Shown: piece after piece, positions 19,301 to 28,289 of the stretch
Layout: each line of letters opens with the position of its first letter
How positions within the stretch are numbered: the first letter of the stretch is position 1
Assembly (NCBI GenBank): GCA_016707785.1
Contig: JADJGZ010000029.1
Coordinates: 24,633 to 88,632, forward strand
Reading direction: 5' to 3'
DNA: 64,000 nt
DNA from: Bacteroidales bacterium
GTDB taxonomy: Bacteria; Bacteroidota; Bacteroidia; Bacteroidales; UBA4417
Notes under the pieces: generated by a model
Database searches by the model: none
What the model was told of the DNA's origin: nothing
What the model saw: the letters and a program-made list of their open reading frames with translations, nothing else
Position numbers and translations under genes: made by a program

Positions 19301-19438
19301 CGAAACCACGGGTGGGTCGATGGCAGGATATTCCCGCACCCCGAGCAGGTTAAAGCCAATAACGCCGAACAGGACGAGGAAGAGGCTCATCACAATCGCC
19401 AAAACTGGCCTTCGGAGCGATAATTCAGATATATTCAC
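16361..19438 (-). CDS. RND-family multidrug efflux pump (HAE1/AcrB-like)
   Basis: At 1025 residues this is a full-length hydrophobic/amphiphilic efflux RND transporter. The start MNISELSLRRPVLAIVMSLF, the periplasmic DPPVVSVSTSYAGANAD segment, the GLVVDDGIVVTENIFR block in TM4 with its proton-relay Asp pair, and the C-terminal GLVTKNGILIVEFAN and RLRPILMTS blocks are all present. It works in the inner membrane with the adaptor upstream and the TolC-like channel downstream. Family assignment is firm. The transported compounds cannot be told from sequence. Confidence 0.93.
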   Translation of the reverse strand: MNISELSLRRPVLAIVMSLFLVLFGVIGFNLLGVREYPAIDPPVVSVSTSYAGANADIIESQITEPLEKSINGIPGIRTITSSSTVGNSNISVEFNVGEDLEAAANDVRDKVSQASRNLPQDIDAPPVVTKADANSDFIILMAIQSETKGLMELSDYAENVLQNKFQTIPEVSAVNIFGNKRPSMRIWVDPDKLNAYHLAFNDISNVLNKENVEIPSGKISGVKTELTIRALGRLTTEEEFRNLILREDKQGIVRLGDVAKVELGPEQMEQSWKLNGVGGVGLAVIPQPGANYVNISDEFNKRLEEIRKSQKNDIQFTTLIDNTKNVRRSLKEVKETLLISFLLVIAVIFLFFRNWLIAIRPLIDIPISLIATFFVMYLAGFSINILTLLGIILATGLVVDDGIVVTENIFRKFEGGMPIRRAALEGSKEIFFAVISTSVTLAIVFLPVLFLKGFVGSLFREFAVVVAVAVLISAFVSLTITPVLNVFLNNPRAHERKFYKATEPFFKGMESGYKYNLDKFLQKRWLSWLIIIGCLLIIFILGRNLQSEIAPMEDKGSIRFQASGPEGSSYEFMSHAGAEFANYMIDSVPEGKFFFMSLPGFGGQGMNGFFGRLGLVPANERERSQSEIARDLSKKTARFNNLRVFPVEEQTIAVGLGSRGSLPVQFVIQNLDFNKLKEVIPKFLDAARNDKTFQNVDVNLKFNKPEVDILIDRIKARELGLTVSDIASVVQSAFSGRRLAYFIMNGRQYQVISQVGLPDRQEPADISKLYVRNNLGNNIALSEVVELSTNANPPSLYHYNRYKSATISASLAEGKTVGDGVEVMQELAKKMLDDSFQTSLSGPSRDYAESSSNTSFAFALALLLIFLILAAQFESFRDPLIIMITVPLAIAGAVLSLSIFGQTLNIFSQIGMITLIGLVTKNGILIVEFANQKRAKGMSKYEAVLEAASHRLRPILMTSLATSLGALPIALSLGGAATSRIPLGIVIVGGILFSLILTLFVIPAMYTYISGRHKTQEEIDNQFN

Positions 19439-19500
19439 TTTGGATGGGTCTTTCTTTTACAATGGTTTTGGGTGGCTACACTTACAGGAAATCAATGATG

Positions 19501-20536
19501 TTAAGGGATGACGTTCATGGTGCGCCTCACTTTCACAATGGCTCCCGGCCTTACAAACAGCATCCCGCTCACCACCACGCTATCCCCAATATTGATTCCC
19601 GAGAGGATTTCAACCTTTTTACTGCTCCGGTTGCCGGTTTCTACATTTTTAAAGACTGCTTTCCCGCCTTCCACAACCACCAGCTGGTTCGCTAAGGCAT
19701 CGGGAATAATGGCATTGGTGGGGACATTGATTCCCGAACGGGACTGGCCGATATACACTTTCACAAACGAACCCGGGTAAAGCGATCCTGAAGTAAGCAA
19801 AGCCCGTACATTCACATTCCGGCTTTCCTCGTTGATCCTGGGCTCCAGGGCCATCACCGTTGCTACGAGCGTATCATTGGAGCCATTGGGTTTGATCATC
19901 ACCCTGGTGCCGGGTTTTACAAGCGAAACTCTTGTTTCCGGGACAGAGAAATCAATTTTCACCTTATCCGACTGGCTCAGGGTCCCCAATACCGTTTGAG
20001 GGGTAACATAAGCCCCTGCACTCACTTGCCGCAAGCCTAGTTTGCCGGAGAAAGGAGCTTTGATAATGGTTTTGTCCAGTTGGGCAGAGGTAATCCTGAC
20101 ACTGGCCTCCAGCACATTCAGCTGGTTAAGGGCAGCATCATATTCTGCCTGGTTCACACCATTTACCTTCAGCAGGCCGTTTAGCCTTTTTTCGGTCTTC
20201 TCTGCCCAGCGCCAGCTGACTTTTCTGTTGATCAAGCTGAGCCTGCAGTTCCTCGTTATTAAGCCTGGCCAGCATGGTCCCTTCCTGAACGAAAGCTCCA
20301 TCAGGCATACTCAGCCAGGTGATCCTTCCACTGGCTTCGGGATGGATTTCGATCATATCAAAAGCCACCACAGCGCCATTTACCTCAATCATGATGGGGA
20401 TCTCCTGTTGCCCGGCAATCAGCACATCCACCAATGGGGGTGGCTTGTCTTTTTTATTCTGGTCCTTGCCGGTTTTTTTACAGGCCACCAGCAGACTTAT
20501 CGTCAGCAGCAGGAATAAGGATAGTTTCAGGTTCAT
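19501..20536 (-). CDS. RND efflux periplasmic adaptor, lipoprotein (frameshifted)
   Basis: The gene appears as two overlapping frames. The N-terminal part starts at 20536 with a lipoprotein signal (lipobox LLVAC) and reads through the lipoyl half with EIHPEASGRITWL and GAFVQEGTMLARLNNEELQ. The rest, from KTEKRLNGLLKVNGVNQ to the C-terminal VNVIP at 19501, is in another frame. Removing one G from the GGG at 20204-20206 joins them into a normal adaptor of about 345 residues, with GLRQVSAGAYVTPQTVLGTL and a beta-barrel domain. It is either a sequencing error or a genuine disruption of the pump operon. Gene order adaptor-pump-channel is standard. Confidence 0.85.
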
Positions 20537-21032
20537 AGGGCAGGTATGCTTTGAAAAGAAAATGGCAATAATGATGTTAAAATTCCTTGCGTTAGAACTA
20601 CTTATGAGTAAATGCCTAAGATTACAGGAATAATAACAAATAACTACCGGAAAAGGATACAATATTAACCAATATTCCCGCTCATAACATGATCAGGAAC
20701 TGCCAAAAGGTAACAAAAATGAATGTATCCTCCTGCAATAGATTTACAATTTTGAAGTGTATGAAATTTACTCCCTCCCTGCTCGCAGGGAGGGTTGGGG
20801 AGGGTAAACAGTGGGCCATTTTAGCACAATTCTGCCTCATGGTTACCCCCCAGCCCCCTATGAATAGGGGGAGTGGATTTTTGCCAGACGATAATGATAA
20901 CCTTAACTGGGTTTCAATTTTGAAATAAATGCAATCTGCTCCCTCTCAGCTCCTAGGGAGGGGTGGGGAAGGTACAGGATTTACTACAGAGGCACAATTC
21001 TTCATCTAAGTTCAAAATATTCTGTTGATTTG
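20537..21032. repeat. G/C-rich palindromic repeats upstream of the DUF559 gene
   Basis: These 496 bases hold no gene but at least three related elements: CTCCCTCCCTGC...GGGAGGGTTGGGGAGGG at 20771-20805, the TACCCCCCAGCCCCCTATG element at 20843-20874 with its matching GGGGGAG arm, and a diverged copy at 20941-20975. Each is a short hairpin with C-rich and G-rich arms. The same family occurs on the other side of the DUF559 gene at 21530-21835. Confidence 0.7.
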
Positions 21033-21467
21033 TTATTGTTCCAGAATGTGTTTAATAGTAGAAATTTCACTTTTTGGATATCCTTTTTTGTCGTCAACAG
21101 TTCCGAATGAACTCATTATAGTTGATATTACTTTCTCGATATCATTAAGTTCATCATTTTTAAACCTCAGTACTTTGATATCTAAATGATTAAGGATTAA
21201 GTCGCGTCTGTAGTCTTTGTCCTTTTGGAAGTCATGAATTCTTCCATCAAGCTCAATTACTAATTTTTCTGAAGCACAGTAGAAGTCTGGAATGAAGAAG
21301 AAGTATTCATTCTGCATTCTGTTTGCATCATAAAGTATTGGGTGTTGTCTTAGGAATTTTCTTCCAAGGAGTTTGTTCTTTCTAATTTCATGCCACAATC
21401 TGGATTCTGAATAGGTAGGATTATTCCTAAGCCGACTTGCAATTTTCTTAATTTCTGGCCATTTCAT
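21033..21467 (-). CDS. DUF559 (Vsr-like fold) endonuclease-like protein
   Basis: This 144-residue protein is of the DUF559 family, related to very-short-patch repair endonucleases with a PD-(D/E)xK-like core. The N-terminal RNNPTYSESRLWHEIRKNKL and KFLRQHPI segments and the VIELDGRIHD motif followed by D..RRDLIL are typical. The active-site acidic residues look intact. The biological role of the family is not established. The gene sits in a field of G/C-rich palindromic repeats on both sides, a context that may be functional. Confidence 0.8.
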   Translation of the reverse strand: MKWPEIKKIASRLRNNPTYSESRLWHEIRKNKLLGRKFLRQHPILYDANRMQNEYFFFIPDFYCASEKLVIELDGRIHDFQKDKDYRRDLILNHLDIKVLRFKNDELNDIEKVISTIMSSFGTVDDKKGYPKSEISTIKHILEQ

Positions 21468-21526
21468 GATCTGAGTTTTTATTTGAAAAATGTGATATTA
21501 AAACTGAGATTGTATTACAAATTTTG

Positions 21527-21835
21527 TGCCGGGGAGGGTAAGCGATGTGCCTCTGGGGAACAATCCCCAATTTTACCCCCCAACCCCCTATGAATAGGGG
21601 GAGTAAATTTTCAATCATGAAGGATAGTGGGTCTTTTAGTTCAATTTGCTCCCTCCCTGCTTGTAGGGAGGGTTGGGAGGGTAAGCATGATCTGCATCAG
21701 GAATAATCCCAATTTTTACCCCCAACCCCCCTATGAATGGGTGGAGTAAATTTTCAATCATGAAGGATAGTGGTCTTTAGTTCAATTTGCTCCTCCCTGC
21801 TTGTAGGGAGGGTTGGGGAGGGTAAACAATTTTGC
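21527..21835. repeat. Tandem copies of the G/C-rich palindromic repeat
   Basis: A unit of about 143 bases is present nearly twice. Each holds a TTACCCCC...CCCCTATGAATAGGGGG hairpin (about 21574-21604 and 21717-21746), the shared spacer TTTTCAATCATGAAGGATAG (starting 21609 and about 21750), and a CTCCCTGCTTGTAGGGAGGG hairpin (about 21651-21682 and 21792-21828). They match the elements at 20771-20975 across the DUF559 gene. Confidence 0.75.
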
Positions 21836-22300
21836 CCTGGAGCATAATTCTTCTGAATGGGTCTACTACCCTATCTGAGCCATTGGTCATTCACCGTTGC
21901 TGTCTGTTTTAATACATCTTTATTGTTCATGACATGGTGGCTAACTTTCGTCCTGTATCATTTGTATAAGAATCCAAGCCAAATGATTCCTTTCGGGATG
22001 AGCTTGTCCAGTTGATCACGCATAGATTGCGTTGGGGAATGATTTGGTGGGTAGGCGAGACAGAATTATTTTCAACTATCAGTTGCCAGCTCGATTGAAG
22101 TTGTTGAAAATAGTACTATTGTGGATGCTTTAATAAGCCGAATAAAACTGCATACCATAAGATATTTTATGATAAGTAGTATTGGGTGTTGACCAACTTT
22201 TGAAAATTCATCAAATTCTTGCGCCGTTTTCTACTTTATAGGTTTAAATAAATGCTTTTTAGAGGGTTGTGCAACAGCTACCCGTGTTGTGGGTAGTTAT
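21836..22300. other. Non-coding stretch, no gene recognised
   Basis: No frame with coding character was found. An inverted repeat CTACCC-(7)-GGGTAG lies at 22278-22296, immediately after GTTGTGCAAC, itself near-palindromic. It marks the junction with the very A+T-rich decayed stretch that follows and could be an end of a lost mobile segment. Confidence 0.3.
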
Positions 22301-22304
22301 ATTA

Positions 22305-23083
22305 TTTTCATCAGTACACATACATACATTTTTAGGAAGTCATCAGTAAAACTGGCATTATAACCTCTATTATTCTGATCGTTTGACCCTTCGTAATAGA
22401 TTACTTCACTCATATCAATCCTTCTATAATCATATTCAAAAATGAGTTCATTATTTTGATAGTAGATTTCTTAGCTTTAAAGTCTTTTTATATATTTATT
22501 TGATTCCCTTGATAGAACATAAGATTAAATTTTATTATCATAATAAAAGTCTATTTTTAATAAAGAACCTGATGATTTAAAAGTGCTGATTGTCTGGATA
22601 ACACTTTTCTTCAACGTGCATTGTATTTTAACACTATCTAATTTAATAATTATTATTCTATATGGCAATTTTCTTGTTTTCTCAATTTCACGAACAGATC
22701 TGTTTGTCTTCTCAACTTTAGAATTTAAAGTTAAGCGGTGTCATTAAAATAGTAATAATTGTATCTATCGTATTAGTTAAATTCGTTGGTATATATAATA
22801 CACGCGTTTCCACAAATTCTATGATATTACAAGTTTATATTTAGGGAGAAAAAACTTAGGATTAATAGAAATTAGTCCATTTGTATCAGATTGTAAAGAT
22901 TCAAGTAATTGTCATTTTCTTCGTATAGTGTATACGAATAATCACAGATATATTTATATACACGAAACTCCCAATAATCTGATTACAAGTATACCTAGCC
23001 AAAAATATCAAATCCAAATTTAGCAATTTATCTTTCATATCCATATCATTACTATTTAAATTTTCTTTGCAATTCTTCATCAT
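22305..23083 (-). pseudogene. Decayed A+T-rich gene(s) of unknown function
   Basis: No long frame survives, yet minus-strand segments read like protein when frames are switched. One ends with YYEGSNDQNNRGYNASFTDD and a stop near 22305. An upstream piece includes REIEKTRKLPYRIIIIKLDS and FKSSGSLLKIDFYYDN. A further piece includes SLQSDTNGLISINPKFFLPK, and a 60-codon frame at 22901-23083 may be its start. Stops and frame changes separate them. The family is not recognised. The base composition is clearly more A+T-rich than the neighbours, which suggests acquired and now degraded DNA. Confidence 0.35.
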
Positions 23084-23191
23084 CCATTTTAGGAGTTACA
23101 TTCAATCAAGACAGCCACCTCTCCCGCAAAGCAAAATAATTCACTATTTTCGTCATGCAATCTCTTTGATCCACCAAAACCCTTCCTTGCC

Positions 23192-23764
23192 ATGACCCCT
23201 CCCGAAACCACCTGCAACTGGCCTTCCAACGACCCCCTGATGATCAAATACCACGATGAGGAATGGGGCGTGCCGCTTCATGATGATCAAAAGCTTTTTG
23301 AGTTTATGGTATTGGATGCCTTCCAGGCGGGGTTAAGCTGGAAGACAGTGTTGCATAAGAGGGAGAACTTCAGGAAAGCTTTCGATAATTTTGAGCCGGA
23401 AGTCATCGCCAATTATTCGGAAGGGAAGATTCAGCTATTGATGCAGGATGCCGGGATTATCCGGAACCAGGGGAAAATAAGGGCTACCGTGGGCAATGCA
23501 AAGGCATTTCTAAAGATACAGGAGGAGTTTGGCAGCTTCGATGCCTATATATGGCAGTTTACAGGGGGGAAGACACTTACAAATAAACTGAATTCACTTT
23601 CCCAGATGCCTGTTTCCACACCCGAATCCGATGCCATGAGCAAGGACCTGAAGAAAAGGGGCTTTAAATTTGTCGGGACTACCATCTGCTATGCCTTTAT
23701 GCAGGCTGCCGGAATGGTGAATGATCATCTTACCAACTGCTTCCGGTATCATCAATTGGGATGA
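23192..23764 (+). CDS. tag: DNA-3-methyladenine glycosylase I
   Basis: This 190-residue base-excision enzyme removes 3-methyladenine from alkylated DNA. The zinc site of the Tag family is complete: Cys8 (CNWP), His21 (IKYHDEEWG), His179 and Cys183 (MVNDHLTNCF). The DAFQAGLSWKTVLHKRENFR block, which contains the conserved substrate-pocket Glu and aromatic residues, is also present. Length matches the family. It appears to be a single-gene transcription unit. Confidence 0.95.
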   Translation: MTPPETTCNWPSNDPLMIKYHDEEWGVPLHDDQKLFEFMVLDAFQAGLSWKTVLHKRENFRKAFDNFEPEVIANYSEGKIQLLMQDAGIIRNQGKIRATVGNAKAFLKIQEEFGSFDAYIWQFTGGKTLTNKLNSLSQMPVSTPESDAMSKDLKKRGFKFVGTTICYAFMQAAGMVNDHLTNCFRYHQLG

Positions 23765-24221
23765 GCGGGAAGGGTGCGTAGGTGGGATTCTTTGAAAGAT
23801 CAGGGGGAGCAGATTAAAATGCAAAATGTAAAGTGCAAAATGCAAGTCAAATGGAAGAAATCCAAAATCCCAAATTAATCTCAAATTCTAAGTCCCCGCC
23901 TGACCGAGGGATTATTGCAATATCTCAGAACCACTTATTCATAGGGGCAGGGGTAAACTCTTGCAATGTAAATTTAATCTGAAATAAAATACTGCAACTC
24001 TCAAAGAAATTTTACCTAACGGAAGATAGCCAATTGCAGTAGAACCTTCGTAACTTTAATATCTCAGAACCGGTGGTTTTAAAACTGCTTAAATAAGATT
24101 AGTCGTGGAATACATAGCCAGTTGTCAGAATATATTTCCCACTGGATAAATTTTATCTTTATTCTAGGCATTCATGAATCCTGGATTCTGGACTCCTCCC
24201 TTCCTCCAATCCTCCCTGCCT
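23765..24221. repeat. Spacer with AAATGCAAAATG-type repeat
   Basis: No gene was seen. Bases 23816-23878 hold a string of AAAATGTAAAGTGCAAAATG and CCAAAATCCCAAAT words. A very similar string occurs at 25254-25326, on the other side of the TPR gene. The remainder is A+T-rich and unremarkable. Confidence 0.5.
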
Positions 24222-25247
24222 ATGAAAAACCTTCTTCTTTTTCTATTCCTGCTGGGTTACGCTACTTCTTCATCTGCCCAGCAACCTGACCTGGCACTTA
24301 AGGCCTACGAACTCCGGATGAATGGCCACCCTTATGAAGCTTTAAGTTACCTGGATTCAACATTGTCAATTTATCCCGATTCTGCAAGGCTCTGGTTTGA
24401 GAAAGGCCGGGCTCACGACTGGGTGAAAGCTGATGGTTGCACGAAATTTATCCATGCCTGGTTCAAAATGGGGCCCCGGATAGCAAAAAGTAGCAAATGC
24501 CTGAAGAAAGCCTGTAAACTGGATCCTGGAAACGCCAGGTACCATAACTGGTATTCAGGAGTGGCAGCTACACAATCCCTTTTATACATCTACACCCCCT
24601 GGAAATGGCCCTTCATGCCCTCCAAATTAAGATCAGCCGTGAACCATGCAGAGAAAGCCATGCTCCTGGCACCGGATCACAATGAGTACCGCCTCGATTT
24701 TGTCACCTATGCCCGACTGGGAAGTGTGATTGGGGGTAAACCGGGGAAAGCAAGAGTGCAGGCGGATACACTCGCACTTCTGGATCCTTACTATGGATTA
24801 AGAGCCCGGGAAATCCTGAATGAAGGGAAACGAAACAACATCCCGTTTGATTCTTACCTGGAGCTAATTAAAGAATATCCAAATCATGACGCTCTTTTGC
24901 ATGAAGTGGCATTGCGATGTATGCACCGTGATTCGGCTTATAAAATCCTGGCACGGAAATACCTGGTCCATATCCTTGAGCTGAATCCCGGCGACCGCTG
25001 GGCGTTGCTTCAACTGGTAAATAGAGTCCCGCCACCCGACAATGAAGTGCTTCTGCCGCTCATAAATGCATTTCTTGACTATCATAAAGAGGGGTATGCA
25101 TACAACCTTTCGGCAGGTTATTCTGCCCTTAGTGAGTATTACAAAAGAGCCGGTGAGCAGGCATTGTCGGATGAGTGGATGGAAAAGGGGAAGCAGATCT
25201 ATCATGCACAGTATGATTCATTTATGAAAGATCAGGCGGAGCCGTGA
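24222..25247 (+). CDS. Secreted TPR-like protein of unknown function
   Basis: The start is placed at the ATG at 24222, which begins a clear signal peptide (MKNLLLFLFLLGYATSSSAQ); the upstream in-frame ATG at 24174 would bury it. The mature part (about 320 residues) is helical with TPR-like repeats (ALKAYELRMNGHPYEALSYL, then DSARLWFEKGRAHDW). It has a distinctive Trp- and Tyr-rich region (YHNWYSGVAATQSLLYIYTP) and ends QAEP. It is probably periplasmic. No catalytic motif was recognised. Confidence 0.75.
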   Translation: MKNLLLFLFLLGYATSSSAQQPDLALKAYELRMNGHPYEALSYLDSTLSIYPDSARLWFEKGRAHDWVKADGCTKFIHAWFKMGPRIAKSSKCLKKACKLDPGNARYHNWYSGVAATQSLLYIYTPWKWPFMPSKLRSAVNHAEKAMLLAPDHNEYRLDFVTYARLGSVIGGKPGKARVQADTLALLDPYYGLRAREILNEGKRNNIPFDSYLELIKEYPNHDALLHEVALRCMHRDSAYKILARKYLVHILELNPGDRWALLQLVNRVPPPDNEVLLPLINAFLDYHKEGYAYNLSAGYSALSEYYKRAGEQALSDEWMEKGKQIYHAQYDSFMKDQAEP

Positions 25248-25253
25248 GAAAGT

Positions 25254-25326
25254 GAAAATGTAAAGTGCAAAATGCAGAATGCAAAATGAAAAAAATCCAA
25301 AATCCAAAATCCAAGATCCAAAATCA
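25254..25326. repeat. AAATGCAAAATG-type dispersed repeat, second copy
   Basis: A string of AAAATGTAAAGTGCAAAATG and CCAAAATCCAAAATCC words, matching 23816-23878. It is followed by a run of nine to ten G at about 25331-25340, a site prone to length error. Confidence 0.5.
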
Positions 25327-25412
25327 ACCCCGGGGGGGGGAAGAGTGGCAGTTAGAAAAGTGACGCACTAGATTCTGAATTCTTTTTTTTACCCCCACAA
25401 AACATCAACATT

Positions 25413-25817
25413 ATGAAACAACACGTCCATCAACACATTATTTCAGAGTTGCAGCAAAATACACGTACAGATATCATCTTCATCTTAACCTCCATTTTCC
25501 TGAACCTGCTTACGCTGGCAATTAACTCAGGGCTTGTTAAGGATTCCAGGACTGATGAGGCCTTGTTCGTAGTTATGCTCATCTTTGTGGCACTCATCTT
25601 TGTAGTGAATGTTGTGGTCATCATCGGACTGTTAAAAGGCAAGGAAACCCGCATGAAGCTTATCAACGGGCTGCTCAGCATGTACGAGGATGAAAATGTA
25701 GCCAAATACTACGATAAGTCTCTGCTGGGGAATTACAATATCCGTTACCGCCTCTTTATCCTGGTAGTCCTCTTTACCGGGATGATTGCAATCATTATCC
25801 CGTTTGTCATGAGGTGA
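25413..25817 (+). CDS. Small three-helix membrane protein, unknown function
   Basis: This 134-residue protein has three predicted membrane helices: about residues 22-41 (IIFILTSIFLNLLTLAI), 50-75 (FVVMLIFVALIFVVNVVVII) and 112-132 (LFILVVLFTGMIAIIIPFVM). The loop between the second and third is charged and carries LLSMYEDENVAKYYD. No family was recognised. Coding character is good, and the gap to the YgiQ gene contains a separate promoter, so it is probably monocistronic. Confidence 0.7.
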   Translation: MKQHVHQHIISELQQNTRTDIIFILTSIFLNLLTLAINSGLVKDSRTDEALFVVMLIFVALIFVVNVVVIIGLLKGKETRMKLINGLLSMYEDENVAKYYDKSLLGNYNIRYRLFILVVLFTGMIAIIIPFVMR

Positions 25818-25843
25818 TTGTACACTGAATCAGTTCCTGAGAG

Positions 25844-25875
25844 TTTCGGTGGTGAGCTTGTAAAGCCTATCTTTG
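25844..25875 (+). promoter_or_regulatory. Bacteroidota-type promoter for the YgiQ-like gene
   Basis: The -7 element TATCTTTG at 25868-25875 matches TAnnTTTG exactly. A TTTC at 25844-25847 stands in the -33 position. The ATG follows 31 bases downstream. Confidence 0.5.
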
Positions 25876-25906
25876 CATGCTCAACGATCAAACCCTCTGA
25901 ATATTA

Positions 25907-27760
25907 ATGGCAGAACTCCCTTTATCTTCCTGGCTCCCGATTACCCGCGATGAAGCGTTGAAACGTGGATGGGAAGAGGTGGATGTGGTATTGATTTCAG
26001 GGGATGCGTATGTGGATCATCCGGCTTTTGCCAATGCTGTTATTGCCAGGGTGATTGAAGCAGCCGGTTACAGGGTGGCGCTGGTACCACAGCCAAACTG
26101 GCAGGACGACCTGCGTGATTTCAGGAAATTCGGGAAACCCCGGCTTTGCTTTGCCGTTTCGGCAGGCAATATGGACTCCATGGTTAACCACTACACGGCA
26201 AATAAACGCCTCAGAAGCGATGATGCCTATACGCCCGGGGGAATGGCTGGTTTCCGTCCCGACTATGCCACCGTTACCTATTCACGTATCCTGAAGCAAC
26301 TCTATCCTGATGTGCCGGTCATTATCGGTGGGATTGAGGCTTCCATGCGCCGGCTCACCCATTATGATTACTGGAGCGATTCACTAAAGCCCTCCATTTT
26401 ACAGGATAGTAAAGCGGATCTGCTGGTATATGGAATGGGGGAACAAGGCATTCGGATGATCCTGGAGCAGCTGTCTCAGGGGAAAGAGGTAAGCCAGATG
26501 CATACTATTCCCCAGACTGTTTTTGCCACTACTCCTGAAACTGCAGAAAAGCTGCTGGAAAATCGTAAGTTGCAGGAACTGCCTTCTTATGAAACCTGCC
26601 TTAATGATAAAAAGGCCTTCTCAGCGTCTTTTAAACCTATTGAACAGGAATCGAATAAATCGAATGCCAAAACCCTTGTGCAAAAAAGCCTCGGACAGGT
26701 GGTTATTGTAAATCCTCCTTTTCCGCTGATGCAAAAAGAAGCGCTGGATGCTATCTATGACCTGCCTTTTACGCGCCTTCCCCATCCGAAGTATAAGAAA
26801 AGGGGGGTAGTGCCTGCCTATGAAATGATCCGCCATTCGGTGACCATTCACAGGGGCTGTTTTGGGGGTTGTGCTTTTTGTACTTTATCGGTGCACCAGG
26901 GAAAATTTATTGCCAGTCGTTCGGAAGAGTCCATTCTGAAGGAGCTGGAGGCCATCACCCATATGCCCGATTTTAAGGGACATGTTTCCGACCTGGGTGG
27001 GCCTTCTGCCAATATGTATAAATTACAGGGCTTCGACCTTGAAATGTGTGCCAAATGCAGCAGGGCTTCCTGCCTGTTCCCTAATCTGTGTAAGAATCTT
27101 GATATCAACCATAAGCCACTCACCCAGCTCTATAAAAAAGCTGAAAAGGTCCCGGGAATTAAAAAGGTGACCATTGGTAGCGGAGTCAGGTATGATATGC
27201 TGATTCCCGATAATGAGGCAGCTTCAAAACAATTCGGATTGGACGAATATTCGAGGCAATTAATAGGGCATCATGTTTCAGGACGATTGAAGGTGGCTCC
27301 GGAACATACTTCGGATGATGTGCTCAAAATTATGAGAAAGCCCTCTTTCAGGTTGTTTCATCAATTCAGCAGGAAATTTGAGGAAATCAACCGGAGCCTC
27401 GGGATGAACCAACAAATCATTCCCTACTTTATCTCCAGTCACCCCGGTAGCAAGCTGAAGGATATGGCCAACCTGGCTGTGGAGACAAAATCACTTGGTT
27501 TTCAATTGGAGCAGGTACAGGATTTCACGCCTACCCCGATGACCCTGGCCAGTGTAATTTATTATTCCGGGATTCACCCATTTACAGGGGAGGCTGTATA
27601 TACTGCACGCAGCAAGGAAGAAAAGCTGGATCAGCGGCAATTCTTTTTCTGGTATAAAAATGAAAACAAGGAAAGAATCCGCAGGAATCTGAGTAAAATC
27701 GGGGAAGAAAAACTGATACCTCAACTCCTGGGGAAAAACCAGCCAGGCAAACCAAGGTAG
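25907..27760 (+). CDS. YgiQ-family radical SAM protein
   Basis: This 617-residue protein is of the UPF0313/YgiQ family. An N-terminal vitamin-B12-like Rossmann part contains DVVLISGDAYVDHPAFANAV. The radical SAM cluster motif is Cys318-x3-Cys322-x2-Cys325 (HRGCFGGCAFCTLS). The family-specific C-terminal domain includes VAPEHTSDDVLKIM and YFISSHPGSKLKDM. A second Cys-rich stretch, CAKCSRASCLFPNLC, is also characteristic. The reaction is unknown for the family. The gene is convergent with the universal stress protein gene, with only three bases between their stops. Confidence 0.92.
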   Translation: MAELPLSSWLPITRDEALKRGWEEVDVVLISGDAYVDHPAFANAVIARVIEAAGYRVALVPQPNWQDDLRDFRKFGKPRLCFAVSAGNMDSMVNHYTANKRLRSDDAYTPGGMAGFRPDYATVTYSRILKQLYPDVPVIIGGIEASMRRLTHYDYWSDSLKPSILQDSKADLLVYGMGEQGIRMILEQLSQGKEVSQMHTIPQTVFATTPETAEKLLENRKLQELPSYETCLNDKKAFSASFKPIEQESNKSNAKTLVQKSLGQVVIVNPPFPLMQKEALDAIYDLPFTRLPHPKYKKRGVVPAYEMIRHSVTIHRGCFGGCAFCTLSVHQGKFIASRSEESILKELEAITHMPDFKGHVSDLGGPSANMYKLQGFDLEMCAKCSRASCLFPNLCKNLDINHKPLTQLYKKAEKVPGIKKVTIGSGVRYDMLIPDNEAASKQFGLDEYSRQLIGHHVSGRLKVAPEHTSDDVLKIMRKPSFRLFHQFSRKFEEINRSLGMNQQIIPYFISSHPGSKLKDMANLAVETKSLGFQLEQVQDFTPTPMTLASVIYYSGIHPFTGEAVYTARSKEEKLDQRQFFFWYKNENKERIRRNLSKIGEEKLIPQLLGKNQPGKPR

Positions 27761-27763
27761 ATG

Positions 27764-28198
27764 CTAATTTTCCCGTATCAGTAGTACCGGGCAAGGACTT
27801 ACTTTCATGACTTCGGAACTTATACTTCCAATGAATGCTCGGTAGAGTATCCCGTGACTATGAGCTCCAATGATCAATAAATCGGCTTCGAATTCGACTA
27901 ATGTTTCTACAATGGTGTTAACCACTGAGCCCTGAAGATACTCGAAGGAAGCTTTAATCCCTTTGTTCTCCAAATACTTTCTCATCGAATCCAGTTCTTC
28001 TTTGATCCTGGTGCTTTCATTAGGAGAGGACTCAATTGTAACCGGTGGACTCATCTCTGTCCCGATAAACGCCGGAACCGGGGGTTCAACATAAAGAATC
28101 AGTACTTCACTTCCAAAGGCCAGAGCCTGGGAAGCAGCATGTTCAATTAATAAAGCTGCTAAATCGGAAAAATCTACTGCAACCAGTATCTTCTTCAT
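27764..28198 (-). CDS. Universal stress protein (UspA family)
   Basis: This 144-residue single Usp domain starts with KKILVAVDFSD and ends with the nucleotide-binding segment GAHSHGILYRAFIGSIS followed by SPCPVLLIREN, as in ATP-binding Usp proteins. It is cytoplasmic and probably a stress-response protein. A Bacteroidota promoter lies just upstream. Confidence 0.9.
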   Translation of the reverse strand: MKKILVAVDFSDLAALLIEHAASQALAFGSEVLILYVEPPVPAFIGTEMSPPVTIESSPNESTRIKEELDSMRKYLENKGIKASFEYLQGSVVNTIVETLVEFEADLLIIGAHSHGILYRAFIGSISSEVMKVSPCPVLLIREN

Positions 28199-28232
28199 AT
28201 AAATATAGTTTAATGATTAGAATAAGATATTA

Positions 28233-28263
28233 CAAATATAATGAATCCTTGGTCAAAAATCAA
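28233..28263 (-). promoter_or_regulatory. Promoter for the universal stress protein gene
   Basis: On the minus strand TATATTTG (28233-28240) matches the -7 consensus, and TTG (28261-28263) lies 20 bases upstream. The ATG is 34 bases downstream. Confidence 0.45.
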
Positions 28264-28289
28264 GAGAATTTCTACAGGAAATACTGGTA

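Noticed and set aside
22278..22296. Integron attachment site
   Set aside because: A GTTGTGCAAC-like word and small hairpin are present, but there is no integrase gene and no array of cassettes.
24174..24221. Upstream start of the TPR-like gene
   Set aside because: It would put 16 extra residues in front of an excellent signal peptide.
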